This document shows, one piece after another, positions 6,671 through 14,374 of a stretch of DNA of 38,197 nt. Below the pieces are notes generated by a model. It searched no databases, had not been told where the DNA came from, and worked only from the letters and a program-made list of their open reading frames with translations. How positions within the stretch are numbered: the first letter of the stretch is position 1; every line of letters starts with the position of its first letter. The position numbers were made by a program, and so were the translations under genes. Source of the stretch: a virus. Location: IMG/VR virus record IMGVR_UViG_3300044712_001381, positions 1 to 38,197 of that record; one strand, given 5' to 3'.

Positions 6671-8581
6671 CTACAACCGCCTTTTGAACCAGCTCGCCGC
6701 CACATGCAGCGTTCCGCAGTCCGGGCTAGTCACACGGATGATATTGTTCCCCGCCACCAAAGGCAGCCACGCGCTGCGGCTGGCATCGTCCGGCGCCATT
6801 GCCCCGTGCGCGTTGACCGTGTCATAGTCCACCGTAAAATTCTCGCCGTCCAGCGTGAGCGGCTTGTTGAGCTGCATCAAATACAGGATGTCGATGGCTG
6901 GCACGTTCGGGGCGCTGTCGTTCTGGATGCGCACATTCAGCGTATAGTTCTGCCGTTCCCCCAGCAGGCTCAAGGCCGGGATATTCGCCGTTGTGAATTC
7001 GATGGTGTAGGTTAGTAGCTCGGTTTGGCTGTAACTGTTGGCGACCGCTGGCGATGCTCCGCTCATGCGCAAGAACAAATATCTGCTGGTGTTGGCAATC
7101 GACACATTCGTGTGAGCTGCCCAGTCCTGCCAGGTTGCTGCCACGGTGGGAGCCGCCTCGATAATGGGGTTGGTCCAGGTTGTTCCATCCGGGCTAATTT
7201 GCAGCCCGGAGAACCCAATCCATGTCGCCCCGCTCCGGTATTTTCGCCCGGTCATTGAAATGCGCTGTATGCCTCCCGCCCAGTAATAGGTGTAACCCAG
7301 TTTGACGCTGTCAGCCTGCCAGGCCGCGCCCTTCAGCCAGGCTGCTGCCATCATCCCCAGGGCTGGGTCGCCCGTATCTGCCGCGCCCTTGATGTTGTAC
7401 AGCTTGCTCTTGTCGCCCAACTTCGTGGCGACTGGCACCCAATCCTTGTAGAATAGGGTCGTTGTATCCCCCACCCGCTTGGTATTATCCGAAGACGACA
7501 GGTTGAAGCAGGGCTTTGCCAGTTCATAATTGTCATCGTCCAGCGCTGGGTTGGTCATGGCGGAATTGCCGTAATACAGCATGATCGCGTGCTCCATGAA
7601 ACTCATAACACTCCCTGCTCCATGAGCTTGCATCGTGGTGCCCATCGTCCCGCGCTGCTTGACGGTTAACCGGTAATTGGTCAGGTCTTTGCCGTTGTAG
7701 GAGATCCACTCCGTGCCGCGCACCAGGATGCCGCTCGCTGGCATTGTTTTCAGCGCAGTCAGCATACTGGCCGTTTTTGCAAGCTCCACGGAAGAAATAG
7801 CACCGGAGCTTGCAATTGCCGTGCGGGTTGTCAGCGAGTATCCGGCGCCTAAATTGGCTTTAAACCAGATATGCGTGTGGTTAGTGTTCATGTCGGCCAG
7901 CCAGCGATAGACCTCCACGCCATCCACAAACATCCGCAGATCATCCCCATCCGCCTGCATCTTCCCGGCTGCAACCAGCGCAGCTGTATCCAGTGTGATG
8001 CAGATATCGCGCTGCCCATAATTGACGAGCGGCACGTTGATCAACTGCACCAGGTTGTGATACAAAAATCCGGCAGATGGCACTATTGTCGCTGTCAAAG
8101 TCAGGCTCAACCGTGTCTCATCCGACCCGCCCACGCTGAGCGTATGCGTCCCGCCGGTGCTGGTCGCATCCCAACTGTCGGTGTCGGCTGTCACCGCCCG
8201 CCAGGCCGTGTTCCCGCTCTCCAGCATCGCTGTAAAGAGCCAGGGATCATCGGCATCAGGCATCAGGCTCTTCACTCGGCCGTCAAGCTGGTAATCCGCC
8301 CCATCCTCCAGGGTAGCCACCAACACGCCGCGCGTTCCACGCTTCAGCCAGGCCTTGAGCTGGGAGAGCAGTGTGTACCGGTTTGGATAATCGATCACCC
8401 GCAGGCTGACAGCCACGTTTCGCGTTGCGACCGTGAACGTCCCAGAGTCTACCGGATCCGCCTCGGCCTCGTCGATGAAGACGGTTATCGCTGCCGGCAG
8501 TTCGTTGCTGTTTAGTACCGCGGACCGGTAGCTGGACGAGTTGAGCGTATGCCCGTTGAAAGATTTAAGTATGGTTGGCAT
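6671..8581 (-). CDS. Distal tail protein (Dit-like) with inserted domain
   Basis: A 636-residue protein directly after the tape measure gene, overlapping it as TAATG. The first ~130 residues (FNGHTLNSSSYRS, then RVIDYPNRYTLLSQLKAWLKRG and VKSLMPDADDPWLFTAMLES) and the last ~100 (YTLNVRIQNDSAPNVPAIDILYL ... GNNIIRVTSPDCGTLHVAASWFKRRL) look like the two parts of a siphovirus distal tail protein. The middle (about 160-530) is an insertion; residues 170-265 resemble a DUF2341-like beta domain (INVPLVNYG..DICITLD ... DDLRMFVDG..VYRWLADMN..HTHIWFKA). Usual Dit proteins are about half this length, so this is an evolved form likely to bind glycans. Confidence 0.75.
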   Translation of the reverse strand: MPTILKSFNGHTLNSSSYRSAVLNSNELPAAITVFIDEAEADPVDSGTFTVATRNVAVSLRVIDYPNRYTLLSQLKAWLKRGTRGVLVATLEDGADYQLDGRVKSLMPDADDPWLFTAMLESGNTAWRAVTADTDSWDATSTGGTHTLSVGGSDETRLSLTLTATIVPSAGFLYHNLVQLINVPLVNYGQRDICITLDTAALVAAGKMQADGDDLRMFVDGVEVYRWLADMNTNHTHIWFKANLGAGYSLTTRTAIASSGAISSVELAKTASMLTALKTMPASGILVRGTEWISYNGKDLTNYRLTVKQRGTMGTTMQAHGAGSVMSFMEHAIMLYYGNSAMTNPALDDDNYELAKPCFNLSSSDNTKRVGDTTTLFYKDWVPVATKLGDKSKLYNIKGAADTGDPALGMMAAAWLKGAAWQADSVKLGYTYYWAGGIQRISMTGRKYRSGATWIGFSGLQISPDGTTWTNPIIEAAPTVAATWQDWAAHTNVSIANTSRYLFLRMSGASPAVANSYSQTELLTYTIEFTTANIPALSLLGERQNYTLNVRIQNDSAPNVPAIDILYLMQLNKPLTLDGENFTVDYDTVNAHGAMAPDDASRSAWLPLVAGNNIIRVTSPDCGTLHVAASWFKRRL

Positions 8582-10779
8582 TAGTAGCGCTTTCCCTTGA
8601 TCGACGCGGCCAGCGTCCCGGGCGTCTGCGCACCCTGGAAGATCACCGTCCCGTAGTTGTCGAACCCAAAATTATCGTTCCTGATCGACTGGCTGACACC
8701 TGCCTCTGCCCCGGCCAGGGGCTGCACCTGGAAACCGGTCATTGCTGCGACCAGGCTGCGCCGCACTTCCTCCAGCGCCGGCATCATCCCCAGGCCAATA
8801 CTGCCGCCGAAGTTTTTACCGATGGAAATACCAACCTTTGAAGGCGATGCTATTCCTAGCGCATCTTTAAGGCTCTGCACCAAATCATCGACATATTCCT
8901 GGAAATTACTCACCAGTTGGCCCCAGCTGCCCTGGATGCCCTGCCACAACCCCTGCACCAACCTCGCGCCTGCCTCAACCATGCCCGAGATCGCTCCCTG
9001 GATCGCTCCCGATAGGAACCCGCTGATCATCGGGCCAATGGAAGATAGCTTGGGAAGGCTTTTGACGAAACCGTTGTACAGTCCATCCAAAAGGCTTTTT
9101 CCCATGCCGATTATCTGCTGAACGGCTCCTATGGCGCCGCTGACGACGCCGCCGATAAACTTCAAAGCTGCTTCCTGCCCTTGCCCCTCCAATCGGGAGA
9201 TGGCTTTAGCCAGCGCCACGACCAACATCCCGATGATAGCCCCAGCCGCCAGCATCATCGCCGGGATCAGCGATGGCAAACTCTGGATCAGCAGGTCTCC
9301 TATCGCGATCAACATCTGTGTGATCGCCGGTTCCAGCGTCGTTGCATTCTCGGCCAGCGCATTGCCCAGGGCCGTAATGATCACGATGGCCATATTGACG
9401 AAGATCGGCGCCATTTGCGCCAGCGCGCCGGTGATCGTCACCAATCCCTGCGTTAGCGCCGGGATCAAGATCGGCATGTTTTTGTTGATCGTATCGGCGA
9501 TATTTTTGACAACGCCCGGGGCTTCTCTGGCGAATTCGTCAGCCGCCTTCACGAACCACCGGCTGAATGCCTTCACCATCCCATCCAGTCCCCTGGCGCC
9601 GTTCAACTCCTTCGAAAGGTCCGCCAGCGACCGCTGGGCCGCCGAACCGATCATCCCAAAATACGGCAGGAACGCCCCTGCAATCGTCGAGCCTACGCCT
9701 TTGAGCCCCAGGTCTAGGCTGTCGAGTTGGTCCTTGAAACCGGATAGCGCCTGGATTGTGTCGCTGTCCACCACCGCGCCCATCTCGTGCGCCTGCTTGG
9801 CATATTCAGCCAGCCCTGCAGAACCCGCGTTGATCAGCGGGTTGAGTTCCTGCGCAGACTTTCCGAAGATGGCCATCGCCTGCGCATCGCGCTCGGTTGG
9901 GTTCTGGATCAGCCTCAGCTTGTCCAGCACCTCGCCGAAAACGACTTCCGAATCGCGCAGTTGACCTTTTGCATCCGTGACGCGGATACCCAGCTGCTTG
10001 AATGCCTCCGCCTGGCTGCCGGTCCCATCCCTGGCCGCCTGCATCGAGCGGATCATCTTCGCCTGGCTGCTGGTAAAGACCTCCACCCCGGTTCCCAACA
10101 GCTTCCCGGCGTAATTCATCTCCTGCAGCTTGTCGGTCGATATGCCCGTTTGCGCAGAAAGCTCTGCCAGCTTATCGGCTGCCTCCGCGCTCACGTTGAC
10201 CAGGTTGCTGATCGCCTTGCCCGCTTCAATCCCTGCGCCCGCCATCCCCAACAAACCGGCTGCCACCAGCGCCAATACGGCGATGATGACGGTTAGCGAT
10301 ACCTTCAACGCTGCCATAGCCGCATCGAGCGTTTCGGTGATGGTCGCTGCGGTAGCCTCCTCGGCAGCCATTCCCCCCACGCTGTTCCCTGCCTGGTCGC
10401 TATCCTTTTTGACCTCGACCAGGTCCTTGTTGGTCTGGGCCAGCTCAGCATTCATTTTGTTGAGCGTCTCGGTCTCTTTATTGAGCTTGATCTGCATATC
10501 CTGGGCCGCGCGCGAGTTTTCGCCCGATGTGGATACCAGGCGCTCATATTCCGCGCGTGTGTTGGCCACCTTCTTGCCCTGGATGTCGATCTCGCTGTTC
10601 AGCGCCTTGATCCGCGTTTCCAGGCCGGTGGCGTTCTTCGCCCAATCCCCCATCGATGCCGCTGACGCCCGGAACCCCGATTCCACCACCCGCAGCTCGC
10701 GGTTCAGCGCCGCCGCGTTGGTCTTGAAATCGCTGGTATCCAGCCCTACTTTTCCGCTAAGCTTGTTATCGTCGCTCAT
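8581..10779 (-). CDS. Tail tape measure protein
   Basis: A 732-residue protein that sets tail length and later leaves the tail tip. The N-terminal ~150 residues are a long coiled coil (KALNSEIDIQGKKVANTRAEYERL ... IKLNKETETLNKMNAELAQ). A strongly hydrophobic segment follows at about 155-190 (VSLTVIIAVLALVAAGLLGMAGAGIEAG) and several others at about 435-520. The tape-measure core motif (ISTDKLQEMNYAGKLLG ... QAAKMIRSMQAA-like) is present. It sits between the tail chaperone pair and Dit, the canonical place. The short length predicts a tail of roughly 100 nm or a little more by the usual rule of about 1.5 angstrom per residue. Confidence 0.92.
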   Translation of the reverse strand: MSDDNKLSGKVGLDTSDFKTNAAALNRELRVVESGFRASAASMGDWAKNATGLETRIKALNSEIDIQGKKVANTRAEYERLVSTSGENSRAAQDMQIKLNKETETLNKMNAELAQTNKDLVEVKKDSDQAGNSVGGMAAEEATAATITETLDAAMAALKVSLTVIIAVLALVAAGLLGMAGAGIEAGKAISNLVNVSAEAADKLAELSAQTGISTDKLQEMNYAGKLLGTGVEVFTSSQAKMIRSMQAARDGTGSQAEAFKQLGIRVTDAKGQLRDSEVVFGEVLDKLRLIQNPTERDAQAMAIFGKSAQELNPLINAGSAGLAEYAKQAHEMGAVVDSDTIQALSGFKDQLDSLDLGLKGVGSTIAGAFLPYFGMIGSAAQRSLADLSKELNGARGLDGMVKAFSRWFVKAADEFAREAPGVVKNIADTINKNMPILIPALTQGLVTITGALAQMAPIFVNMAIVIITALGNALAENATTLEPAITQMLIAIGDLLIQSLPSLIPAMMLAAGAIIGMLVVALAKAISRLEGQGQEAALKFIGGVVSGAIGAVQQIIGMGKSLLDGLYNGFVKSLPKLSSIGPMISGFLSGAIQGAISGMVEAGARLVQGLWQGIQGSWGQLVSNFQEYVDDLVQSLKDALGIASPSKVGISIGKNFGGSIGLGMMPALEEVRRSLVAAMTGFQVQPLAGAEAGVSQSIRNDNFGFDNYGTVIFQGAQTPGTLAASIKGKRY

Positions 10780-10794
10780 AGTTCATCTTTCTCC

Positions 10795-10835
10795 CCTTCC
10801 CCCAAATTCCCTGATCTTGGGCATTTGGGGGAAGG
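10795..10835. repeat. Dispersed palindromic element, copy A
   Basis: CCTTCCCCCAAAT (10795-10807) and ATTTGGGGGAAGG (10823-10835) form a 13-bp perfect inverted repeat between the tail chaperone frame and the tape measure gene. It resembles the copies at 11519-11555 and 37827-37861. Confidence 0.6.
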
Positions 10836-10847
10836 CTGGGAAGGGGG

Positions 10848-11150
10848 CTAAAGCTCAACCTGGTCCGCAAACACCTGCCGCGTTCGGCGTGGGTCTCCTG
10901 ACCCCGCCGCTTCCCTGCGCTTCCACTCCGGGTAATACACGATGTAGGGCAGCAGATCATCGACGTCGGTTTCGTTCAGCACCGGGAAACTCCAATGGTG
11001 CAGCTCGAGCAGCATGCACTCGATCTCCAGGATAAAGTCCCCGCCATCCGTGGCTACTTCCGGCGCTTCGGCCTCGGTGGCGGGTTCGAAGGGACCATGA
11101 CCTTCGCCCGGCTGACGATGGCCTGCAAAACCGTCATGATCTCGCTGATT
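10848..11150 (-). CDS. Tail chaperone C-terminal extension reached by -1 frameshift
   Basis: In the -1 frame relative to the upstream tail chaperone gene, the minus strand is open from just after a TGA at 11153-11151 down to TAG at 10850-10848. The translation past the upstream stop runs EAPEVATDGGDFILEIECMLLELHHW and continues with PVLNETDVDDLLPYI and YYPEWKRREA. This matches the layout of phage G/GT tail assembly chaperones, where a minority of ribosomes slip -1 near the end of the first gene. No perfect XXXYYYZ heptamer is visible; weaker candidates are GGTTTTG and the GGTCCCTTC stretch. Independent start at ATG 11015 (GGAG upstream) is the alternative. It lies immediately before the tape measure gene. 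Confidence 0.7.
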   Translation of the reverse strand, partial: NQRDHDGFAGHRQPGEGHGPFEPATEAEAPEVATDGGDFILEIECMLLELHHWSFPVLNETDVDDLLPYIVYYPEWKRREAAGSGDPRRTRQVFADQVEL

Positions 11151-11449
11151 TCAGCCCCGTCCTCCAGCTCCTTGACCGTGAACTGGTTGTTGAAGACATC
11201 CACCACGAACTCGGAAATCACATCGATCATCTGCTCCTCGCTCGAAAGCTTCCGGTCGTTCCGGTGGATCCAGCGTCCGAAGCGCGAAAAGAAATCATTT
11301 TTCTCCGGCTCGGCAGGTTCTTTCCCCGCCTCGATCTGCTCCGAAAGTCGCAGCGCCCGCTTCAGGAACCCCCACGGAATTGTCCTCCGTGTGAAAGTTT
11401 CCCCGGCCTCGTCATTCGGCCCATACAACGTGATTTTTATCTCGCTCAT
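11054..11449 (-). CDS. Tail assembly chaperone (gpG-like)
   Basis: A 131-residue protein between the major tail protein and the tape measure gene. The start ATG 11449 (MSEIKITLYG) has GGGAGTG just upstream; the open frame extends to 11485 without a site. Features include the beta N-terminus with EAGETFTRRTIPWGFLKRALRLSEQIE and a helical C-terminal half (SEEQMIDVISEFVVDVFNNQFTVKELEDGAEISEIMTVLQAIV), typical of siphovirus tail chaperones that bind the tape measure protein. The tail NPPPRPKRRK precedes the stop. A second product by -1 frameshift is likely. Confidence 0.8.
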   Translation of the reverse strand: MSEIKITLYGPNDEAGETFTRRTIPWGFLKRALRLSEQIEAGKEPAEPEKNDFFSRFGRWIHRNDRKLSSEEQMIDVISEFVVDVFNNQFTVKELEDGAEISEIMTVLQAIVSRAKVMVPSNPPPRPKRRK

Positions 11450-11518
11450 GTCACTCCCTTTTTTGAAACCGGCCCGCTCCTGCACAAAACAGAACGGGCC
11501 GGAACTTAGCTTATCTCT

Positions 11519-11555
11519 CTCCCCCTAAATTCGTGCACTTCGAATTTGGGGGGAG
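11519..11555. repeat. Dispersed palindromic element, copy B
   Basis: CTCCCCCTAAATTCG (11519-11533) and CGAATTTGGGGGGAG (11541-11555) form a 15-bp inverted repeat with one A/G mismatch, between the major tail gene and the tail chaperone gene. It could also modulate transcription between the abundant tail tube protein and the downstream genes. Confidence 0.65.
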
Positions 11556-11571
11556 CCGGAGAGGGGCCGAA

Positions 11572-12468
11572 CTAAACCGTCGCGAAGTCGACCACCGTAT
11601 TCGCCAGAGTTTGCCCGAACACATCCTTCACACCGGTCACCGTCAGCAGCCAGGTGGTCCCGCCTGCCAGGTTGCTGGTTGGCGTCACGGTGATGATCTT
11701 CTTGGCCGCGTTGATCGTGATCGTGCAGGCCTTGATCACGCCCGCCGCAGTGGTCAGCACGATCCCCGCTGTCTCGGTCACAATCGCATTGTTGAAAGTC
11801 AGGGTCGGGGCCTTCGTCACAGCCACGCCCGCCGCCCCGTCAACTGGGTCGAACGTGCAGGTCAAAGCCGCCGGCGCGCCCACCGAAGGCACCTGCACCG
11901 CATCGAACCAGGTGGTGGCCACGAAATTCGAGTCGGCAGTATCACCTACTACCTTTTTGACCGAATCGGTCAGCCCGCCTGTCACCGCGAACTGGTGCAC
12001 GGTCCGGATGCCCGTAAAATCCAGCTTCGTGCTCTTCGGGTCCGGAGTATCTGACTTAGTCGCCAGATCCTCTTTCGGTGGCGCAAAGGTGCCCTTTAGG
12101 TACCAATAGTGACGGTACTTCCCATCCGATTTCAGCGCGCGCCAGCCCAGCGCCACGTAGGGCGCCACTCCGCCGTTATCGAACATCCGCCCGGTGGCCG
12201 CATCGTAGACCTTCCCAAGAAGTATGGCCAGCACATCCAGCGGCAGCCCGGTAATTTCGACACCTACCTTGGTCTCACCTTCGCTGGTATCTACGTTAAA
12301 CGGCTGGTTGTCGGCATATTGCGTTTTGGTGTTGACCGATGGTTCTACCGTGATGGCCATCACCGGCGCCAGGTACGCTGGCGCGGCGGCCACATAAGCC
12401 GCGGCATCGTCCTGGGTCACCAGGGCATAATAGACGCTGTCCGCGCCCACAACTGATTTGTAATTCAT
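11572..12468 (-). CDS. Major tail (tube) protein with C-terminal Ig-like domain
   Basis: A 298-residue protein. Residues 1-200 fit a siphovirus tail tube protein (MNYKSVVGADSVYYALVTQDD ... VGVEITGLPLDVLAILLGKVYDAATG ... YRHYWYLKGTFAPPKEDLATK). Residues about 205-298 form a bacterial Ig-like domain of the Big_5/SbsA type (CTFDPVDGAAGVAVTKAPTLTFNNAIV ... ITVTPTSNLAGGTTWLLTVTGVKDVFGQTLANTVVDFAT). Such domains decorate the tail surface and can help reversible binding to cell surfaces. GGAGG precedes the ATG. It is followed by a hairpin and the tail chaperone. Confidence 0.88.
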   Translation of the reverse strand: MNYKSVVGADSVYYALVTQDDAAAYVAAAPAYLAPVMAITVEPSVNTKTQYADNQPFNVDTSEGETKVGVEITGLPLDVLAILLGKVYDAATGRMFDNGGVAPYVALGWRALKSDGKYRHYWYLKGTFAPPKEDLATKSDTPDPKSTKLDFTGIRTVHQFAVTGGLTDSVKKVVGDTADSNFVATTWFDAVQVPSVGAPAALTCTFDPVDGAAGVAVTKAPTLTFNNAIVTETAGIVLTTAAGVIKACTITINAAKKIITVTPTSNLAGGTTWLLTVTGVKDVFGQTLANTVVDFATV

Positions 12469-12477
12469 GGCAACCTC

Positions 12478-12822
12478 CTACGGTTGGTTGAGCAAAATAG
12501 TGTATTCTCGGGCCACCCCATAATGACCCGTCAGGTCATCATAAGGCAGCTCCGTCTCGCGCGAAAATAAAAACCCTGCGGCGATCATCGCCGCATCCGT
12601 TGCGGGCATCGTCCCCGAACGGCTAAAAATGGCAACCTGCATCCTGCAAAAACGCTCAGTCTCAACATTATCCGCGTGCTGTTCCGCAGCGTTGGAAATG
12701 CTCCGATAAACGATGAACGTATCTGGCAGCGGCGACCCCAAAACGCCCCGGTTCGCATCCGCCGCATAAGGCAGTGCCAGCGTGGCCACTGCTGTCTTGG
12801 TCAACACATACGGGTCGCTCAT
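12478..12822 (-). CDS. Tail terminator / completion protein candidate
   Basis: A 114-residue protein between the HK97 gp10-like neck protein and the major tail protein, where the tail terminator is usually encoded. The segment FIVYRSISNAAEQHADNVETERFCRMQVAIFSRSG and the ending YDDLTGHYGVAREYTILLNQP match that family's pattern of a beta sheet with C-terminal strand. It overlaps the upstream gene's stop (ATGA-type overlap), so translation is coupled. Confidence 0.7.
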   Translation of the reverse strand: MSDPYVLTKTAVATLALPYAADANRGVLGSPLPDTFIVYRSISNAAEQHADNVETERFCRMQVAIFSRSGTMPATDAAMIAAGFLFSRETELPYDDLTGHYGVAREYTILLNQP

Positions 12823-13223
12823 AGGATGCCATCCTGCTCGAGCGCAGCCCGCTCAGCAGCTCGCACCTTGCTCTTATCCTCGTCGATTGCTGGGCGAATG
12901 TATGGATGTGCCGGCATGGATGCCGTGCCAAATTCCTGCGCATTCCCGTACCGCGCTGTGTCCGCGTCGGCCAGGTTCTCGCCGTCTAACACGCCAACAT
13001 CGATGTAGGTGTAATTGCCATCCCGCACCGGCTCAGTGCGACTGATGTGCTCCTTCAGGTTTCCAGTCAACACAGCCACCCGCCCCTGCATCCCCTGCAC
13101 CAGTACATCGCCGCCGGCCGTCACCGCGCGGGCAGCCGCCTCGTCAACGTCCTCACCGGCCTGGACAATCTTCTCCAGATATTCGGATAAGCCTTTCAGA
13201 TCAAAAACATAGCGCACGGTCAT
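12819..13223 (-). CDS. HK97 gp10-like neck protein
   Basis: A 134-residue protein. The start ATG 13223 overlaps the stop of the preceding gene as ATGA; the open frame extends further but into the neighbour. The body fits the HK97 gp10 family: KGLSEYLEKIVQAGEDVDEAAARAVTAGGDVLVQGMQGRVAVLTGNLKEHI ... RYGNAQEFGTASMPAHPYIRPAIDEDKSKVRAAERAAL. The motif EFGT..MPAHPYIRPA is diagnostic. It is expected to act at the head-tail junction. Confidence 0.88.
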   Translation of the reverse strand: MTVRYVFDLKGLSEYLEKIVQAGEDVDEAAARAVTAGGDVLVQGMQGRVAVLTGNLKEHISRTEPVRDGNYTYIDVGVLDGENLADADTARYGNAQEFGTASMPAHPYIRPAIDEDKSKVRAAERAALEQDGIL

Positions 13224-13564
13224 CCGTTCACCATTCTCGAGACTTTCATCTCGATATACTCGTGCCGGTTCTCGATATCGTCCATCGAAACAATCTGGTA
13301 CCGGCTGCTGCCCAGGCTCACCGCGCAGGTCACATCCACATCGGCCCGGTATCGGATCAACACGGTTGCCGGTTGCACGGCCTGCACGCTCTCCGCCACC
13401 CACACCTCCGAACCGTGAACGTTCTGCCACTTCGCCCACACCGTTGCAATCACGCTGTAGCTTTTCGCCTTAAATCCACCGGCGTTTTCCGCCAGCACAG
13501 GCCGCTCAAGCACGATCTGCGTTCGCAATTCTCCAGGGTTGGTGGTCTTACTGTTCAGGTTCAT
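13220..13564 (-). CDS. Head-tail adaptor (SPP1 gp16 / head closure family)
   Basis: A 114-residue beta-barrel type protein: GELRTQIVLERPVLAENAGGFKAKSYSVIATVWAKWQNVHGSEVWVAESVQAVQPATVLIRYRADV ... YQIVSMDDIENRHEYIEMKVSRM. The pattern is that of the phage head-tail joining family (stopper). It closes the portal-connector channel and accepts the tail. It overlaps the next gene by four bases. Confidence 0.85.
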   Translation of the reverse strand: MNLNSKTTNPGELRTQIVLERPVLAENAGGFKAKSYSVIATVWAKWQNVHGSEVWVAESVQAVQPATVLIRYRADVDVTCAVSLGSSRYQIVSMDDIENRHEYIEMKVSRMVNG

Positions 13565-13567
13565 CCG

Positions 13568-13864
13568 TTATCTAATCCGTTTTTCCGCTTGATCATCCGC
13601 TACTGAAAAATACCCTTCCACCGCTTGCCAGGCATTCGGCCAGGCTTCAGGCGGAAAACTCCAGGGTTCTGGTCGAAAAGTCACCAGTTTCATTCCCTGG
13701 AACGATCCTACAGCCAGCACCCGCACCTTCTGCCCATCCAGGGCAAACTGCTCCCCGCCGGGCAGCACAATCGCGAGGAAACCTTTTGTGCAGTGCATCT
13801 CGGCCAGATCGCCAGGGACAAGACTCATGGGCGCTGTTCGGCGCTGGTCAGGAGACCAGCGCAC
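13568..13864 (-). CDS. Small hypothetical protein in head-tail junction cluster
   Basis: A 98-residue frame. A GTG at 13864 overlaps the region right after the preceding stop (TAAGTG), suggesting coupling; an internal ATG at 13828 (MSLVPGDLAEMH) gives 86 residues. The core LVPGDLAEMHCTKGFLAIVLPGGEQFALDGQKVRVLAVGSFQGMKLVTFRPEPW looks like a small SH3-like barrel. No family recognised. Adjacent genes are connector and adaptor, so a structural or assembly role is likely. The 3' end runs into an intergenic repeat with AGCGGA/ACGGAT units. Confidence 0.6.
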   Translation of the reverse strand: MRWSPDQRRTAPMSLVPGDLAEMHCTKGFLAIVLPGGEQFALDGQKVRVLAVGSFQGMKLVTFRPEPWSFPPEAWPNAWQAVEGYFSVADDQAEKRIR

Positions 13865-14371
13865 TTAGACAATCGACCCCACGGGTACCAGGTACGCCCG
13901 GAAAAACTTCGCGCTCAGGTCGCTCGTCGAAACCTGTTGGATCTGTTCGGCGACCGTGATCACGGCTTCGAAGGCCGCTGCCTGGCTGCCGGTCGCGCCA
14001 ATCACGCCGATCAGCGTTTGCACCGTATCGCCGAGCTGCGCGCCTGGCACACAGATCGAGCCTGCGCCATTCCGGCCCTGGAACGTTTTATAGCGCAGCG
14101 CCAGCGCTTCCAGCTGCGTCAGCACCGCCAATAAGCCGAAACTCAGCTCTAAAACGTTGCCCTGCATCCCTGGGTTTTCGTGCCACTGCACCAGCAGCAT
14201 CCTGGCCGCGCCTTTGGCCACCTCGTTGATCGGGCTATCGGTAGTCCAATCATGCCCGGTCGCATCGCGGATGAAATTATCCACAGTCGCGAGCATACTG
14301 AGCATCAGCGGATCTGTGGTCTCGCAGCGCAGCACTTGGGCAGCTTCGGCGTCGGTCAGGATGTGGGTCAT
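13865..14371 (-). CDS. Head-tail connector with C-terminal domain shared with neighbour
   Basis: A 168-residue protein. The N-terminal ~90 residues are helical (LTDAEAAQVLRCETTDPLMLSMLATVDNFIRDATGHDW ... GAARMLLVQWHENPG), fitting the gp6/gp15-like connector family that docks on the portal. The C-terminal ~70 residues (GRNGAGSICVPGAQLGDTVQTLIGV ... AAFEAVITVAEQIQQVSTSDLSAKFFRAYLV) are clearly related to the C-terminus of the upstream gene product (14375-15103). Such an appended domain is not usual for connectors. Confidence 0.75.
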   Translation of the reverse strand: MTHILTDAEAAQVLRCETTDPLMLSMLATVDNFIRDATGHDWTTDSPINEVAKGAARMLLVQWHENPGMQGNVLELSFGLLAVLTQLEALALRYKTFQGRNGAGSICVPGAQLGDTVQTLIGVIGATGSQAAAFEAVITVAEQIQQVSTSDLSAKFFRAYLVPVGSIV

Positions 14372-14374
14372 AGG

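Noticed and set aside
9131-9964. Long plus-strand open frame of 277 codons
   Set aside because: Lies wholly antisense to the tape measure gene, has low-complexity Ser/Ala/Ile composition and no ribosome-binding site.
10130-11035. Plus-strand frame of 301 codons across the chaperone region
   Set aside because: Antisense to tape measure and chaperone genes whose translations match known families.
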